Assembly: GCA_008671285.1 (NCBI GenBank)
Contig: RPYR01000212.1
Location: forward strand, 1-16,263
From: Collinsella aerofaciens
GTDB taxonomy: Bacteria > Actinomycetota > Coriobacteriia > Coriobacteriales > Coriobacteriaceae
Length of the DNA: 16,263 nucleotides
Direction of reading: 5' to 3'
Shown: positions 5,653-12,377 of the stretch, one piece after another
How positions within the stretch are numbered: position 1 is the stretch's first letter
How the letters are laid out: the number at the start of each line of letters is the position of its first letter
The notes under the pieces: model-generated
The model's input: only the letters and a program-made list of their open reading frames with translations
The model's database searches: none
What the model was told of the DNA's origin: nothing
Made by a program: the position numbers and the translations under genes

Positions 5653-6861
5653 TTAGAAGAGCGAATTCTCAATTAGATCAATAATCGTGTCGTCTTCCGT
5701 GCGGTTTTCATCGATTTTTGCGAACATGTCGCATTCCCAAGCCCCATTGATTTCCTCAGCAAGGGCCCCGACGTGTTGCATGTCGTCGGGTTCGGGCACA
5801 TCGTTGATGCTCGGGTCATCAGCTTGCGGATATTGGCTTGCAATTTCGCGCTTGGCGGCCTCTTCTTCTTTGAGTGTCTCCAGGACGCGGCGACCGTATT
5901 CGAAGTAGCGCCGCAAGACAAATTGACGAAGAGTTTCTTGCAGGATGGCGAAGTTATCCGGGAGTCGACCGGGCCATATCTTCTCGCGAATGCGAATCGC
6001 TTCCATGACCCGTTTAAAAGCGGACTGTTTGAAAAACGAATGACGATTAACTGTGATAACGGCATATCCCATGTTTCGCAGCGTGTTTCGGCGCTCCTCG
6101 TCAATTGATTGCTGCTCGGGTTCGTCGTGGTAAAAGCCGTTGTATTCGATATCGGTCATCGAATTTTCGAGCAGCGCGTCGAGGTAGAAAACCGTCCGTC
6201 GCGTTAGGGCGGCGTATCTTTTGGGGACTGGGATCGGATAATCCGTTTTGATAGCGCGTATGGCTAAGCCACCCATTGACTTGGGCATTGTCAGCATCAT
6301 GACAAACGCCGTTTCGAGTGGGGAGCGACAGCCTTCGTGTACATAAGAAAGTGCCTTAAGTGCTTTATTAGATCCACGATACCCCGGTGCCTCTGAAAAG
6401 AAGGCTCTGAGCTCTTCAACGCTGGTTAGGGCTGGGCGCTCGCGATATTGAGTTTCGTCGGACGTTCCAAGCGCGTAGGAGCCGCAGATTTCAAAGTAAT
6501 ACTCAACGAGCTCCGAAAGGTTGAGGTCGGCTGTTGCTTCTAACGCGCACAGCTTGATATCGACGATGTAGACGTTCGGCTTGAGTTCTAGGTAGCTTTC
6601 TGCATCAAACGTATAGTGCGTGCAGTGGCAGATGCAGCCCTTGCGGTGCCTTTTGGCATTATTGGAAAACGTCAGCACATGGATACGTTCAGAATCGACA
6701 TTCTTTCTGTTGAGCCATGCTCGTGCCGCTTCCAGGTCGGACGTGGTCGGCGCAGACACCCTGATCTTTTCCATAGGTATGGGACCGGTCGCGTAGCTTG
6801 CGAGCGAGTTGGCTGTTTGGTATACAGCGCGTGCCGTGGTATGTGACAGAATGATTCCCAT
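5653..6861 (-). CDS. AbiEi-like / DUF559-type protein (putative PD-(D/E)XK-fold, defence or toxin-antitoxin related)
   Basis: With the ATG at 6861 the product has 402 residues. The start is uncertain: the frame is open to an ATG at 7083, but that codon lies inside a repeat copy, and no candidate has a clear ribosome binding site. Family-like sequence begins at MGIILSHTTARAVY, as in AbiEi-type proteins. Next comes a Cys cluster GCICHC (76, 78, 80) and a helical middle with SPLETAF (180-186). The C-terminal part has the DUF559/Vsr-like pattern: Asp228, Glu239 in IEYNG, His245, Asp254, Arg257 and GYAVITV. The usual IExDG Asp is Asn241. The tail is acidic. Lower GC suggests transfer. No AbiEii-like nucleotidyltransferase toxin is adjacent. 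The assignment rests on pattern recognition and needs a profile search. Confidence 0.7.
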   Translation of the reverse strand: MGIILSHTTARAVYQTANSLASYATGPIPMEKIRVSAPTTSDLEAARAWLNRKNVDSERIHVLTFSNNAKRHRKGCICHCTHYTFDAESYLELKPNVYIVDIKLCALEATADLNLSELVEYYFEICGSYALGTSDETQYRERPALTSVEELRAFFSEAPGYRGSNKALKALSYVHEGCRSPLETAFVMMLTMPKSMGGLAIRAIKTDYPIPVPKRYAALTRRTVFYLDALLENSMTDIEYNGFYHDEPEQQSIDEERRNTLRNMGYAVITVNRHSFFKQSAFKRVMEAIRIREKIWPGRLPDNFAILQETLRQFVLRRYFEYGRRVLETLKEEEAAKREIASQYPQADDPSINDVPEPDDMQHVGALAEEINGAWECDMFAKIDENRTEDDTIIDLIENSLF

Positions 6862-7071
6862 ACGCGCATGATGGCATAGCGGACGCCGCATACGCCCGAA
6901 ACTTCGGGCAACGGTATTGGGGCGCGGCTTATCTTCTGCGAACGGTGGGTTTTTGAGCTGTCGTATTGAGGGAGCAGCTTTGGCTGGGGAGGTTTCTGCC
7001 GGCTGCCCCTTTTTGATGAACTTTAGTTGCGGATTCGTAGCTTCTAAGCGTTTTTGCCGACCGCTCAGATG

Positions 7072-7265
7072 CCTCACCAACATAATTTGAGTTATTCGGC
7101 CTTATCCTATACAAATAGGTGCGATCGCAACGTCCTATTCGAATTGATTCAGGTAGATTTATGGGGCTTGGTTGCGAAATTAAGGCGATTTTAGCTTCGA
7201 TTGCGGTTCAAGGGGCCTTGACTAGTGGTTCAGCTGGCCGAACAACTCGAAAAATGTAGGTGGGC
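7072..7265. repeat. Inverted-repeat element upstream of the AbiEi-like gene (repeat copies C and B)
   Basis: Copy C (7072-7101, minus strand) and copy B (7235-7265, plus strand) are inverted copies of the same ~31-nt motif found at 5412-5442 and 5605-5635. C and B agree at 22 of 27 core positions. The interior (7102-7234) is AT-rich and shows no gene. The whole 6862-7412 stretch otherwise holds only the open N-terminal extension of the AbiEi-like frame and the terminator near 7312-7347. A small dyad, CCCGAA/TTCGGG, lies at about 6896-6909. Confidence 0.7.
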
Positions 7266-7303
7266 CAACCTGCCGACTATGTGAAGCACGCGTATTTGCT
7301 CGT

Positions 7304-7347
7304 TTTGATGAAAACTAGGGTGCAGCCATAAGGCTGCGCCCTAGTTT
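7304..7347 (-). terminator. Rho-independent terminator of the exonuclease-like gene
   Basis: AAACTAGGGTGCAGCC (7312-7327) pairs with 7332-7347 over 16 bp with one G-U-type mismatch around the loop ATAA. On the minus strand the stem runs into TTTTCATCAAAA. It lies 66 nt downstream of the gene's stop. Confidence 0.9.
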
Positions 7348-7412
7348 ACTGCGTGTCGGTGTGCCCAGACGGATTGCGCTGTGCCTGGCAGGCGCTCCCG
7401 CAGATGGATCGG

Positions 7413-8381
7413 TTATTTCGCGAATAGGTTCTTGAGGTTGAACTCGGCTTGGACGGTGCGGAGCATGAGGTCGGTGTCGTCCAGGCCCAGATGCTGCTCG
7501 TTGGCGTCGGCGGCGAGGGTTCCACGGCGGCGCGCCCAGTTCTCGAGCGCGGCGGGGGCGGATTCGCGGGGGAGCGAGCGGACGTCGGCATCCAGGCTGC
7601 GGCAGATCTGGCGCGAGTCGATGACGATAATCTTGCCGGCACGACGCGCCTCGGCGTAACCGTCCAGGTGAATCTTGAACCAGCTGTCCTCAAACGCGGC
7701 GTTGTGTGCCATGTACGGGTACTTCTTCATGAGCTTGAGCAGCTGCTTCTGCAGCTCCTTGTTCTCGCGGAACGGCTCCTTTCCGTCGATGTCGTCCCAG
7801 GTGATGTGGTGGATATTCGACAACGGCACATCCTCGCCGCGGTAGATATCGGGCAGGCCGCAGTAGTGTGCCTCGGCGTCGTGCGGGACGGCGTCGCTGG
7901 TGAGCTCCATGATCTCCCAGCCCACGTTGATAATGTAGCCGCGCTCGGGCGCACGTCCGGTGGTCTCGATGTCGATGCCGAGCACCGTGCCCTGGATAGG
8001 CTTGCGGGCGTACGCCACGCCGAGCGCGTCGCGGTCGCCGCGGATTTCGCGCATGACGGACGCAGCGGTACGCTTTTGCATCTTGCCGATGGCGGCGCAG
8101 GTGTCGGCATCGGACAGGCCGCGCGAAAGCGTCGCGGGCGTCACGTTGCGCAGGCGTGCCTCGCCAATTTGGTCGCACAGGTCGCGGTTGCGGTCAGCCA
8201 GGTCGCGCACGGTGGCAAAGTCGAAGCTGGGGTCGCCCTCGGCGGTAAAGTACTCGGTTTCGAGCACATTAAGGGCCTCCTCGCCCTTCTGGCGCTCGGA
8301 CTCCATGGCGCCGTGATCGCCATAGATAAACATGGGAATAAACGGCTGGCGCTCGTATTCGAGTGCTTGTGAAACGTTCAT
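7413..8381 (-). CDS. DEDDh 3'-5' exonuclease-like protein (DnaQ/RNase T superfamily)
   Basis: The 322-residue product starts at the ATG at 8381 behind AAGGAG (8394-8389). Residues 133-312 form a DEDDh exonuclease domain: ExoI GIDIETTG (Asp137, Glu139), ExoII AHNAAFED (His227-Asp232) and ExoIII HLGLDD (His297, Asp302). Such enzymes trim DNA or RNA 3' ends using two metal ions. The ExoII aspartate expected right after HNAxF is Glu231 here, with Asp232 next to it, so activity is not certain. The first ~130 residues are a charged, helical region that I do not recognise. The gene stands alone, diverges from the exporter gene and has its own terminator. The substrate is unknown. Confidence 0.85.
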   Translation of the reverse strand: MNVSQALEYERQPFIPMFIYGDHGAMESERQKGEEALNVLETEYFTAEGDPSFDFATVRDLADRNRDLCDQIGEARLRNVTPATLSRGLSDADTCAAIGKMQKRTAASVMREIRGDRDALGVAYARKPIQGTVLGIDIETTGRAPERGYIINVGWEIMELTSDAVPHDAEAHYCGLPDIYRGEDVPLSNIHHITWDDIDGKEPFRENKELQKQLLKLMKKYPYMAHNAAFEDSWFKIHLDGYAEARRAGKIIVIDSRQICRSLDADVRSLPRESAPAALENWARRRGTLAADANEQHLGLDDTDLMLRTVQAEFNLKNLFAK

Positions 8382-8442
8382 ACAACTGCTCCTTGGATGG
8401 GCCGCGTCGTGCGGCTCAGTGTCATTAAGATGTGGCGAGATG

Positions 8443-8521
8443 ATAGTTTACCATGGGCAACTATTGGCATCGCGCCTAGGACAACTACAATACCCTAGTT
8501 GACCGCTAGGACTTTTACAAT
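8443..8521 (+). promoter_or_regulatory. Promoter and repeated half-sites upstream of the ArsP_2-type exporter
   Basis: TTGGCA (8464-8469) and TACAAT (8486-8491) make a plausible -35/-10 with a 16-nt spacer. Around them lie four copies of one half-site: TAGTTT (8444), CAACTA (8458), CAACTA (8482) and TAGTTG (8496). They form two dyads; the first spans 8443-8464 with a CCATGG centre and the second 8482-8501. The direct repeats CTAGGACAACTACAAT (8476-8491) and CTAGGACTTTTACAAT (8506-8521) are also present, 30 nt apart. Regulation by a dimeric metal-sensing repressor is likely but not shown, and the divergent exonuclease-like gene could share it. Confidence 0.55.
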
Positions 8522-8553
8522 GCTGCCGAAAGACACGAAAGGTTCCATCCGTC

Positions 8554-9636
8554 ATGGATTTGCTGATTGATATTCTGCTCGACGCCGGCAAGGACACGCT
8601 CTCGCTGGTACCGTTCTTATTGGTGACATATTTGGCCCTCGAGACCCTGGAGCACGTCGCGGGCGACAGCGTTAACGGCGCCATCAAGCGCGCCGGCGCC
8701 GCGGGTCCCGTGGTTGGCTCGTTGCTGGGCATGGTGCCGCAGTGCGGCTTTTCGGCAATGGCGGCAACGCTGTACGCCGGTCGTGTCGTGACCTTGGGCA
8801 CGTTGGTGGCGGTGTTCCTTTCGACCTCCGATGAGATGCTGCCGCTGTTGCTCGCCGAGCAAGTTCCCGTGCAGACCATGGCGATGTTGCTCGCCTCGAA
8901 GGCGCTGATCGCGCTGGTCACGGGCTTTATCGTGGATGCGGCTATCCGCGGCCTTCGTCGTAATGCCCGCGCGCATGCGGCGATTCGCCGTACCGTGCTG
9001 GGGACCGCTGCCAATCCGGCTCATGTGAACTGCGCGCACGACGACCATACCGGGGGCGACATCATTGATGAAGTGGCCGAGGCGGGCGTAAGTGCTGATC
9101 ACATCCACGAGCTGTGCGAACGCGATCATTGCGGCTGTGACGAGGATGAGGACGAGCACGGGCACGACCACAGCCACGATCATGGTCACGCGGACGAGCA
9201 CGAGCGCCACCACGACCACAGCCACTCCTACGAGGGCGCGCCCATCGTGTCGATCATCCGCAGCGCGATCTCGCATACCGTGCAGGTGTCGGTATTCATT
9301 TTCCTGGTGACGCTGATTCTGGTCGCCGTGCTCGAGACCTTTGGCGAGTCGGCGATCGAGCAGTTCCTGCGCGGCAACGAGACGCTTGCGGTCCTGGGCT
9401 CGGCGCTTGTCGGCCTGATTCCCAACTGCTCGGCCAGCGTCGTCATCACGCAACTGTACCTGGAAGGCGCGCTGCAGCTGGCCCCGATGCTCGCCGGCAC
9501 GCTCATTTCTGCCGGCGTGGGCTACCTGGTGCTGTTCCGCACCAACCGCAGCGCCCGCGAAAACGTCGTGTTCCTGGTCATGATGTACGTCATCGGCGCC
9601 GGCTGGGGCCTTATCCTATCCGCCGTTGGCCTTTAA
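8554..9636 (+). CDS. Putative manganese/heavy-metal exporter, ArsP_2 (DUF2899) type permease
   Basis: The 360-residue membrane protein starts at the ATG at 8554 behind GAAAGG. It has two hydrophobic halves (about 1-130 and 230-360), each with a matching pore-like motif: VPQCGFSA (61-68) and IPNCSAS (289-295). This internal symmetry and length fit the ArsP_2 family, often annotated as putative manganese transporter. Between the halves is a hydrophilic loop (about 131-228) very rich in His, Asp and Glu (for example HGHDHSHDHGH, 202-212) plus Cys160, Cys188, Cys193 and Cys195. This is probably a metal-binding segment on the cytosolic side. The substrate could be Mn, Zn or another divalent ion, and arsenic is less likely. 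It is transcribed alone, diverging from the exonuclease-like gene. Confidence 0.85.
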   Translation: MDLLIDILLDAGKDTLSLVPFLLVTYLALETLEHVAGDSVNGAIKRAGAAGPVVGSLLGMVPQCGFSAMAATLYAGRVVTLGTLVAVFLSTSDEMLPLLLAEQVPVQTMAMLLASKALIALVTGFIVDAAIRGLRRNARAHAAIRRTVLGTAANPAHVNCAHDDHTGGDIIDEVAEAGVSADHIHELCERDHCGCDEDEDEHGHDHSHDHGHADEHERHHDHSHSYEGAPIVSIIRSAISHTVQVSVFIFLVTLILVAVLETFGESAIEQFLRGNETLAVLGSALVGLIPNCSASVVITQLYLEGALQLAPMLAGTLISAGVGYLVLFRTNRSARENVVFLVMMYVIGAGWGLILSAVGL

Positions 9637-9637
9637 G

Positions 9638-9668
9638 TAGATTATTGGGACATGTCTTACGATCTACC
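9638..9668. repeat. Palindromic intergenic element with TTGGGACATG core, copy 1
   Basis: GTAGAT (9638-9643) pairs with ATCTAC (9662-9667) around a core containing TTGGGACATGTC. It matches the reverse complement of the hairpin at 9704-9740 at about 26 of 31 positions, so two copies lie in opposite orientation, as in bacterial BIME pairs. It starts right after the exporter's stop codon. Confidence 0.7.
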
Positions 9669-9693
9669 CCTGTGACCAGGGCATTCCCCGCTG

Positions 9694-9740
9694 CCAAAAC
9701 AAAAAGGTAGATTTTTAGGCATGTCCCAAAAATCTACCTT
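9694..9740 (-). terminator. Terminator of the yaiI-type operon; also copy 2 of the GGGACATG element
   Basis: AAGGTAGATTTTT (9704-9716) and AAAAATCTACCTT (9728-9740) form a perfect 13-bp stem. The loop reads GGGACATGCCT on the minus strand, which then continues into TTTGTTTT. It lies 2 nt after the stop codon of the minus-strand gene. The sequence is the second, inverted copy of the element at 9638-9668. Confidence 0.8.
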
Positions 9741-9742
9741 GG

Positions 9743-10225
9743 TTAGCGCAGCAGCTCGGTGAGGTTGCGCTTAAAGCGGGCCCGGTCTTCGCTGGTAAAT
9801 GCCGCCGGACCGCGAGTGCGACCGCCGGCGCGGCGCACCTTCTTTTCCTCGTGGCGAATAAACAGTTGCATGTCGATGGTCGCCTTATCGTAGACGCGCC
9901 CGCGCACGCCGATGGCGGCGGCATCGCGCCCGAGCACCATGCTCGCCAAGCCAATGTCCTGCGTCACGACTACGTCGCCCGCCTGCAGGCGTTCGACAAT
10001 GGCAAAGTCGGCGCTGTCGGCGCCAACGCTCACATCGAGCGTCGTGACCCAAAATCCGCGTCGCGCGTGCTCAGCATCGCGCGGGTCGTCGCGGCGAATG
10101 TGCCGTTCTAGGTTTTGCGTGCTGTTGCCGGCGATAACGACGGCAACGCCCGCCCGCCGCGCGCAGTCAATCGACTCGCGCGTGACCGGGCAGGCGTCTG
10201 CATCAATAAAGAGCGTTCGCGGCAT
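9743..10225 (-). CDS. yaiI: UPF0178 family protein (YaiI/YqxD-like, PIN-type fold)
   Basis: The 160-residue length matches the family. The N-terminus FIDADACPV is the family hallmark (Asp8, Asp10), and the middle carries DSADFAIVERLQAGDVVVTQDIGLA (quoted in two parts: DSADFAIVER and LQAGDVVVTQDIGLA), whose acidic residues resemble a PIN-like nuclease site. The biochemical role of the family is not established. The start codon directly follows the stop of the HdeD-type gene with no intervening base, and there is only a weak ribosome binding site, so translational coupling is likely. It ends 2 nt before the terminator stem. Confidence 0.93.
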   Translation of the reverse strand: MPRTLFIDADACPVTRESIDCARRAGVAVVIAGNSTQNLERHIRRDDPRDAEHARRGFWVTTLDVSVGADSADFAIVERLQAGDVVVTQDIGLASMVLGRDAAAIGVRGRVYDKATIDMQLFIRHEEKKVRRAGGRTRGPAAFTSEDRARFKRNLTELLR

Positions 10226-10828
10226 CTAGTGCACCAGTTTGCCAAATTGAATAGCGCGAACAATCAGCGTTACGCCAAACACCAGCAGTGCGGCGCCGCT
10301 AAAGATGACGAGCATCTTGGCCGACCACAGCGGATAGATAAACACGAACATGCCGGCGATGATGGAGAGCGCGCCGCTCAGGATGGCGAGGGCACGGTTG
10401 GACGAAAGCTCGGACTCCAGAATGGACATGACACCTTCGACGATCCAGCCAAAGCCGGCCACGATAACCACCATCGTGGTGAGCGTCGCGGTCGAGAAGG
10501 CCTGGTTGCGCAGGATTATGACGCCGCCCAAGATAATGAGTAGGTTGGAGATGATGCTCGTCACGCGCCAGCCGGTGGGCAGCAGTGGCTCGAAAACAGC
10601 GGTAAACAGCCTGATCGCGGCCGTGATCACAAAGTAGAAGCCCAAGACGGTCGTTAGGAAGACGAGGGACTTGGCGGGCGCAAACAGCAGTGCGATGCCG
10701 GCGACGAGCGCCAAGACGCCCGTGATGGCGTAAATCCAGCGTACGGCCTTGACGGCTTTGCCCGCCATGCTTTTCTCGTCAAATCCAAACTGGCTCGATT
10801 TTTGGTCATCGTTCTTAAAGATGCCCAT
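10226..10828 (-). CDS. HdeD-family (DUF308) membrane protein
   Basis: The start is the ATG at 10828 with AAAGGAG upstream; the frame opens at 10864, but that ATG has no such site. The 200-residue protein has a short charged N-terminus (MGIFKNDDQK...) and then about six hydrophobic segments in three hairpins between residues 28 and 195, as in HdeD/DUF308 proteins. In E. coli HdeD is linked to acid resistance, but in Gram-positive bacteria its role is unproven. It is the first gene of a two-gene unit with the YaiI-type gene and diverges from the nitroreductase-like gene. Confidence 0.88.
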   Translation of the reverse strand: MGIFKNDDQKSSQFGFDEKSMAGKAVKAVRWIYAITGVLALVAGIALLFAPAKSLVFLTTVLGFYFVITAAIRLFTAVFEPLLPTGWRVTSIISNLLIILGGVIILRNQAFSTATLTTMVVIVAGFGWIVEGVMSILESELSSNRALAILSGALSIIAGMFVFIYPLWSAKMLVIFSGAALLVFGVTLIVRAIQFGKLVH

Positions 10829-10987
10829 AATGTCTCCTTTCCGTGCGGCGTAAGCCTTGATCATTACAACCAGTATCGCCTAAAGGCGCTGGCGTATGGG
10901 TCGGGGAGGGCGGAACGTAACCCAAAGGCCCCGAATTGTTTCCGTTGTTCCCCACGTCGCGATTTTCTATTCAACAGGTGTAGAACA

Positions 10988-11035
10988 TTGCAGCCCTGTT
11001 CGTTATTGCCTACGTTTTAGGTTAGATTTTCCTAA
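10988..11035 (+). promoter_or_regulatory. Putative promoter with a DtxR/IdeR-like iron box, upstream of the nitroreductase
   Basis: TTAGGTTAGATTTTCCTAA (11017-11035) matches the 19-bp DtxR/IdeR consensus (TWAGGTTAGSCTWACCTWA) at 16 of 19 positions. The TTAGG/CCTAA ends are perfectly inverted. TTGCAG (10988-10993) and TACGTT (11011-11016), with a 17-nt spacer, could be the promoter, which would place the box at the transcription start. The -10 is poor. Iron control is an inference. Confidence 0.5.
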
Positions 11036-11063
11036 GAACAATTGCCCGAAATTGGGGGTCCCT

Positions 11064-11735
11064 ATGAACGAAGCAGTTCCCGCAGCGCCGGTAAGCGCTG
11101 AGTCGATGGCAAAGCAGGGTTGCGAAAAGCTCGGCTTGGACGCGTTTGATGCGTTGGTTCGCTGCGCCCGCACGTGCCGTCGCTTTGACGAGTCCATGCG
11201 CGTGCCGCGTGAGCTTTTGCTTGAGCTGGCGGAGCTGGCGCACCTGACTCCCTGTGGTGCCAATGCTCAGCGTCTGCGTTTTCATGTGGTAAGCGGTGCA
11301 GAGGACTGCGCGCGTGTATTTGACGAGCTCGCATGGGCCGGCGCACTTAAGGATTGGCCGGGTCCTGCCGAGGGCGAGCGCCCGACCGGCTACATCGCGA
11401 TTCTGGCTGAGCGCGCCGTTCCGGGCAAGCCTGCCGCTCCCATTACCGAGGTCGACACGGGCATTGCCGCGCAGACGATGATGCTCGCCGCCCGCAGCGC
11501 TACGCCCGAGGTGGCAGCCTGCATGTTCAAGGCCTTTACGCCCCATGCGATCGATGCCATGGGGCTCGATAACGACAAGTATGAGCTCAAGCTGATCATG
11601 GCCTTTGGCGTTCCGGCCGAGATACAGGTGATCGATGCGATCGATTCCAACCCCGATGGCTCCATCAATTATTGGCGCGACGAGGCACAGGTGCACCACG
11701 TACCCAAGCGTTCGCTCGCCGACGTGCTGGTGTAG
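11064..11735 (+). CDS. Nitroreductase-family protein (FMN-dependent oxidoreductase-like)
   Basis: The start ATG at 11064 is preceded by TTGGGGGT; the frame is open back to 10896, but that part is the promoter region. The 223-residue protein begins its fold at about 27 (DALVRCARTCRRFDES), with Arg residues at 36-40 in the place of the FMN-phosphate-binding RRSIRxF motif. TPCGANAQRLRFHVV (62-76) corresponds to the family's PSxxNxQPW segment. A helix near 140 (AAQTMMLAARS) and a C-terminal GVPAE loop also fit. Such enzymes reduce nitro groups, quinones or similar substrates with NAD(P)H. The protein is cytosolic and its substrate unknown. It appears monocistronic, behind a possible iron box. Confidence 0.85.
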   Translation: MNEAVPAAPVSAESMAKQGCEKLGLDAFDALVRCARTCRRFDESMRVPRELLLELAELAHLTPCGANAQRLRFHVVSGAEDCARVFDELAWAGALKDWPGPAEGERPTGYIAILAERAVPGKPAAPITEVDTGIAAQTMMLAARSATPEVAACMFKAFTPHAIDAMGLDNDKYELKLIMAFGVPAEIQVIDAIDSNPDGSINYWRDEAQVHHVPKRSLADVLV

Positions 11736-11767
11736 TTGAGCGTCACCGCGGTGTGATCCGGCGGTAA

Positions 11768-11802
11768 ACCACCACAAAGGTACCTGTCCCCTTTGCGGTG
11801 GT
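11768..11802. repeat. Palindromic intergenic hairpin with CTGTCC loop
   Basis: ACCACCACAAAGG (11768-11780) pairs with CCTTTGCGGTGGT (11790-11802) over 13 bp with one mismatch; the loop is TACCTGTCC. No T-tract follows, and the next gene starts 16 nt later, so it is not a typical terminator. The TGTCC(C) in the loop recalls the hairpins at 1731 and 9704. It could affect translation of the downstream gene. Confidence 0.65.
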
Positions 11803-11817
11803 GCGAGAGGAGGGCGT

Positions 11818-12360
11818 GTGGCAGATTTGTATTTAGTGCGGCATGGGCAGACTGAGCTCAACGTGCAGAACATTTTGCAGGGTGGGCACGATTCGCCGCT
11901 TACGGCGCGCGGGCGCGAGCAGGCGCTGACGGCGCGTACGGCGTTTGCGGCGCGTGGCGTGGCCTTTGATCATGTGTATTCCTCGCCGTTGGGCCGGGCG
12001 CGGCATACGGCTGAGCTTATCGTTGGCGAGGACCGTTCCATTGAGCTGGTCGATGACCTACGCGAGTGGCATTTGGGCTCGCTGGAGGGTACATCAAATC
12101 GTGATATGCCGCCGCAGCCCTGGGGTGATTATCCGGTCGCGTTTGGCGGCGAGTCGGAAGTGCAGCTCCAGTCGCGTATGGTCGCGGTGCTGTCGCGCAT
12201 CATGGCCAGGCCGCAGCACGACTGCGTGCTGGCGGTTTCCCACGGCTCAGCCTGCCAGGAGTTTCTTGAGTATGTGACTGGCAGGGGAGAGCTACCCGAC
12301 AACGGAGCCGTGCTTCATTTTGGCTATTGCGACGGGGCGTTTTCGCTCCTTGATTGGTAA
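11818..12360 (+). CDS. Histidine phosphatase (phosphoglycerate-mutase-like), first paralogue
   Basis: It starts at GTG 11818 directly behind AGGAGG (11808-11813) and has 180 residues. LVRHGQTELN gives the phospho-accepting His9 with Arg8, Arg60 lies in SSPLGRARHTA, Glu83 in LREWHLGSLEG and His142 in AVSHGSA. These make the complete catalytic set of the family, so it is probably an active phosphatase such as the CobC/GpmB-like group; the substrate is not predictable. The next gene, 17 nt downstream, is a close paralogue with the same spacing of motifs. Both probably come from one transcript, which ends at the hairpin near 13061. Confidence 0.93.
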   Translation: MADLYLVRHGQTELNVQNILQGGHDSPLTARGREQALTARTAFAARGVAFDHVYSSPLGRARHTAELIVGEDRSIELVDDLREWHLGSLEGTSNRDMPPQPWGDYPVAFGGESEVQLQSRMVAVLSRIMARPQHDCVLAVSHGSACQEFLEYVTGRGELPDNGAVLHFGYCDGAFSLLDW

Positions 12361-12377
12361 CGAACGAAAGGACCCCT

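Noticed and set aside
5472..5672. 66-codon minus-strand frame after the AbiEi-like gene
   Set aside because: Its first part runs through repeat copy A and overlaps the end of the upstream gene; the inner ATG (5579) has no good ribosome binding site and would give only 35 residues without recognisable features.
6929..7083. N-terminal extension of the AbiEi-like protein up to the ATG at 7083
   Set aside because: That ATG lies inside repeat copy C, no ribosome binding site is present, and family-like sequence begins only near the codon at 6861; kept as an alternative start.
5412..7265. CRISPR-like array from the repeated 31-nt motif
   Set aside because: Only four copies, in alternating orientation and at irregular spacing of 130 to 1,400 nt, with no cas genes.
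8461..8553. Manganese (yybP-ykoY) riboswitch before the exporter
   Set aside because: The leader after the putative promoter is only about 55 nt and shows none of the conserved junction sequence.
8617..9453. Long antisense frame opposite the ArsP_2-type exporter gene
   Set aside because: It mirrors a GC-rich real gene with clear motifs; the product is Arg/His/Gln-rich without domain features. The same holds for 2972-3904 (+), 7449-8372 (+), 11022-11873 (-), 12324-13088 (-) and 14184-15104 (+).
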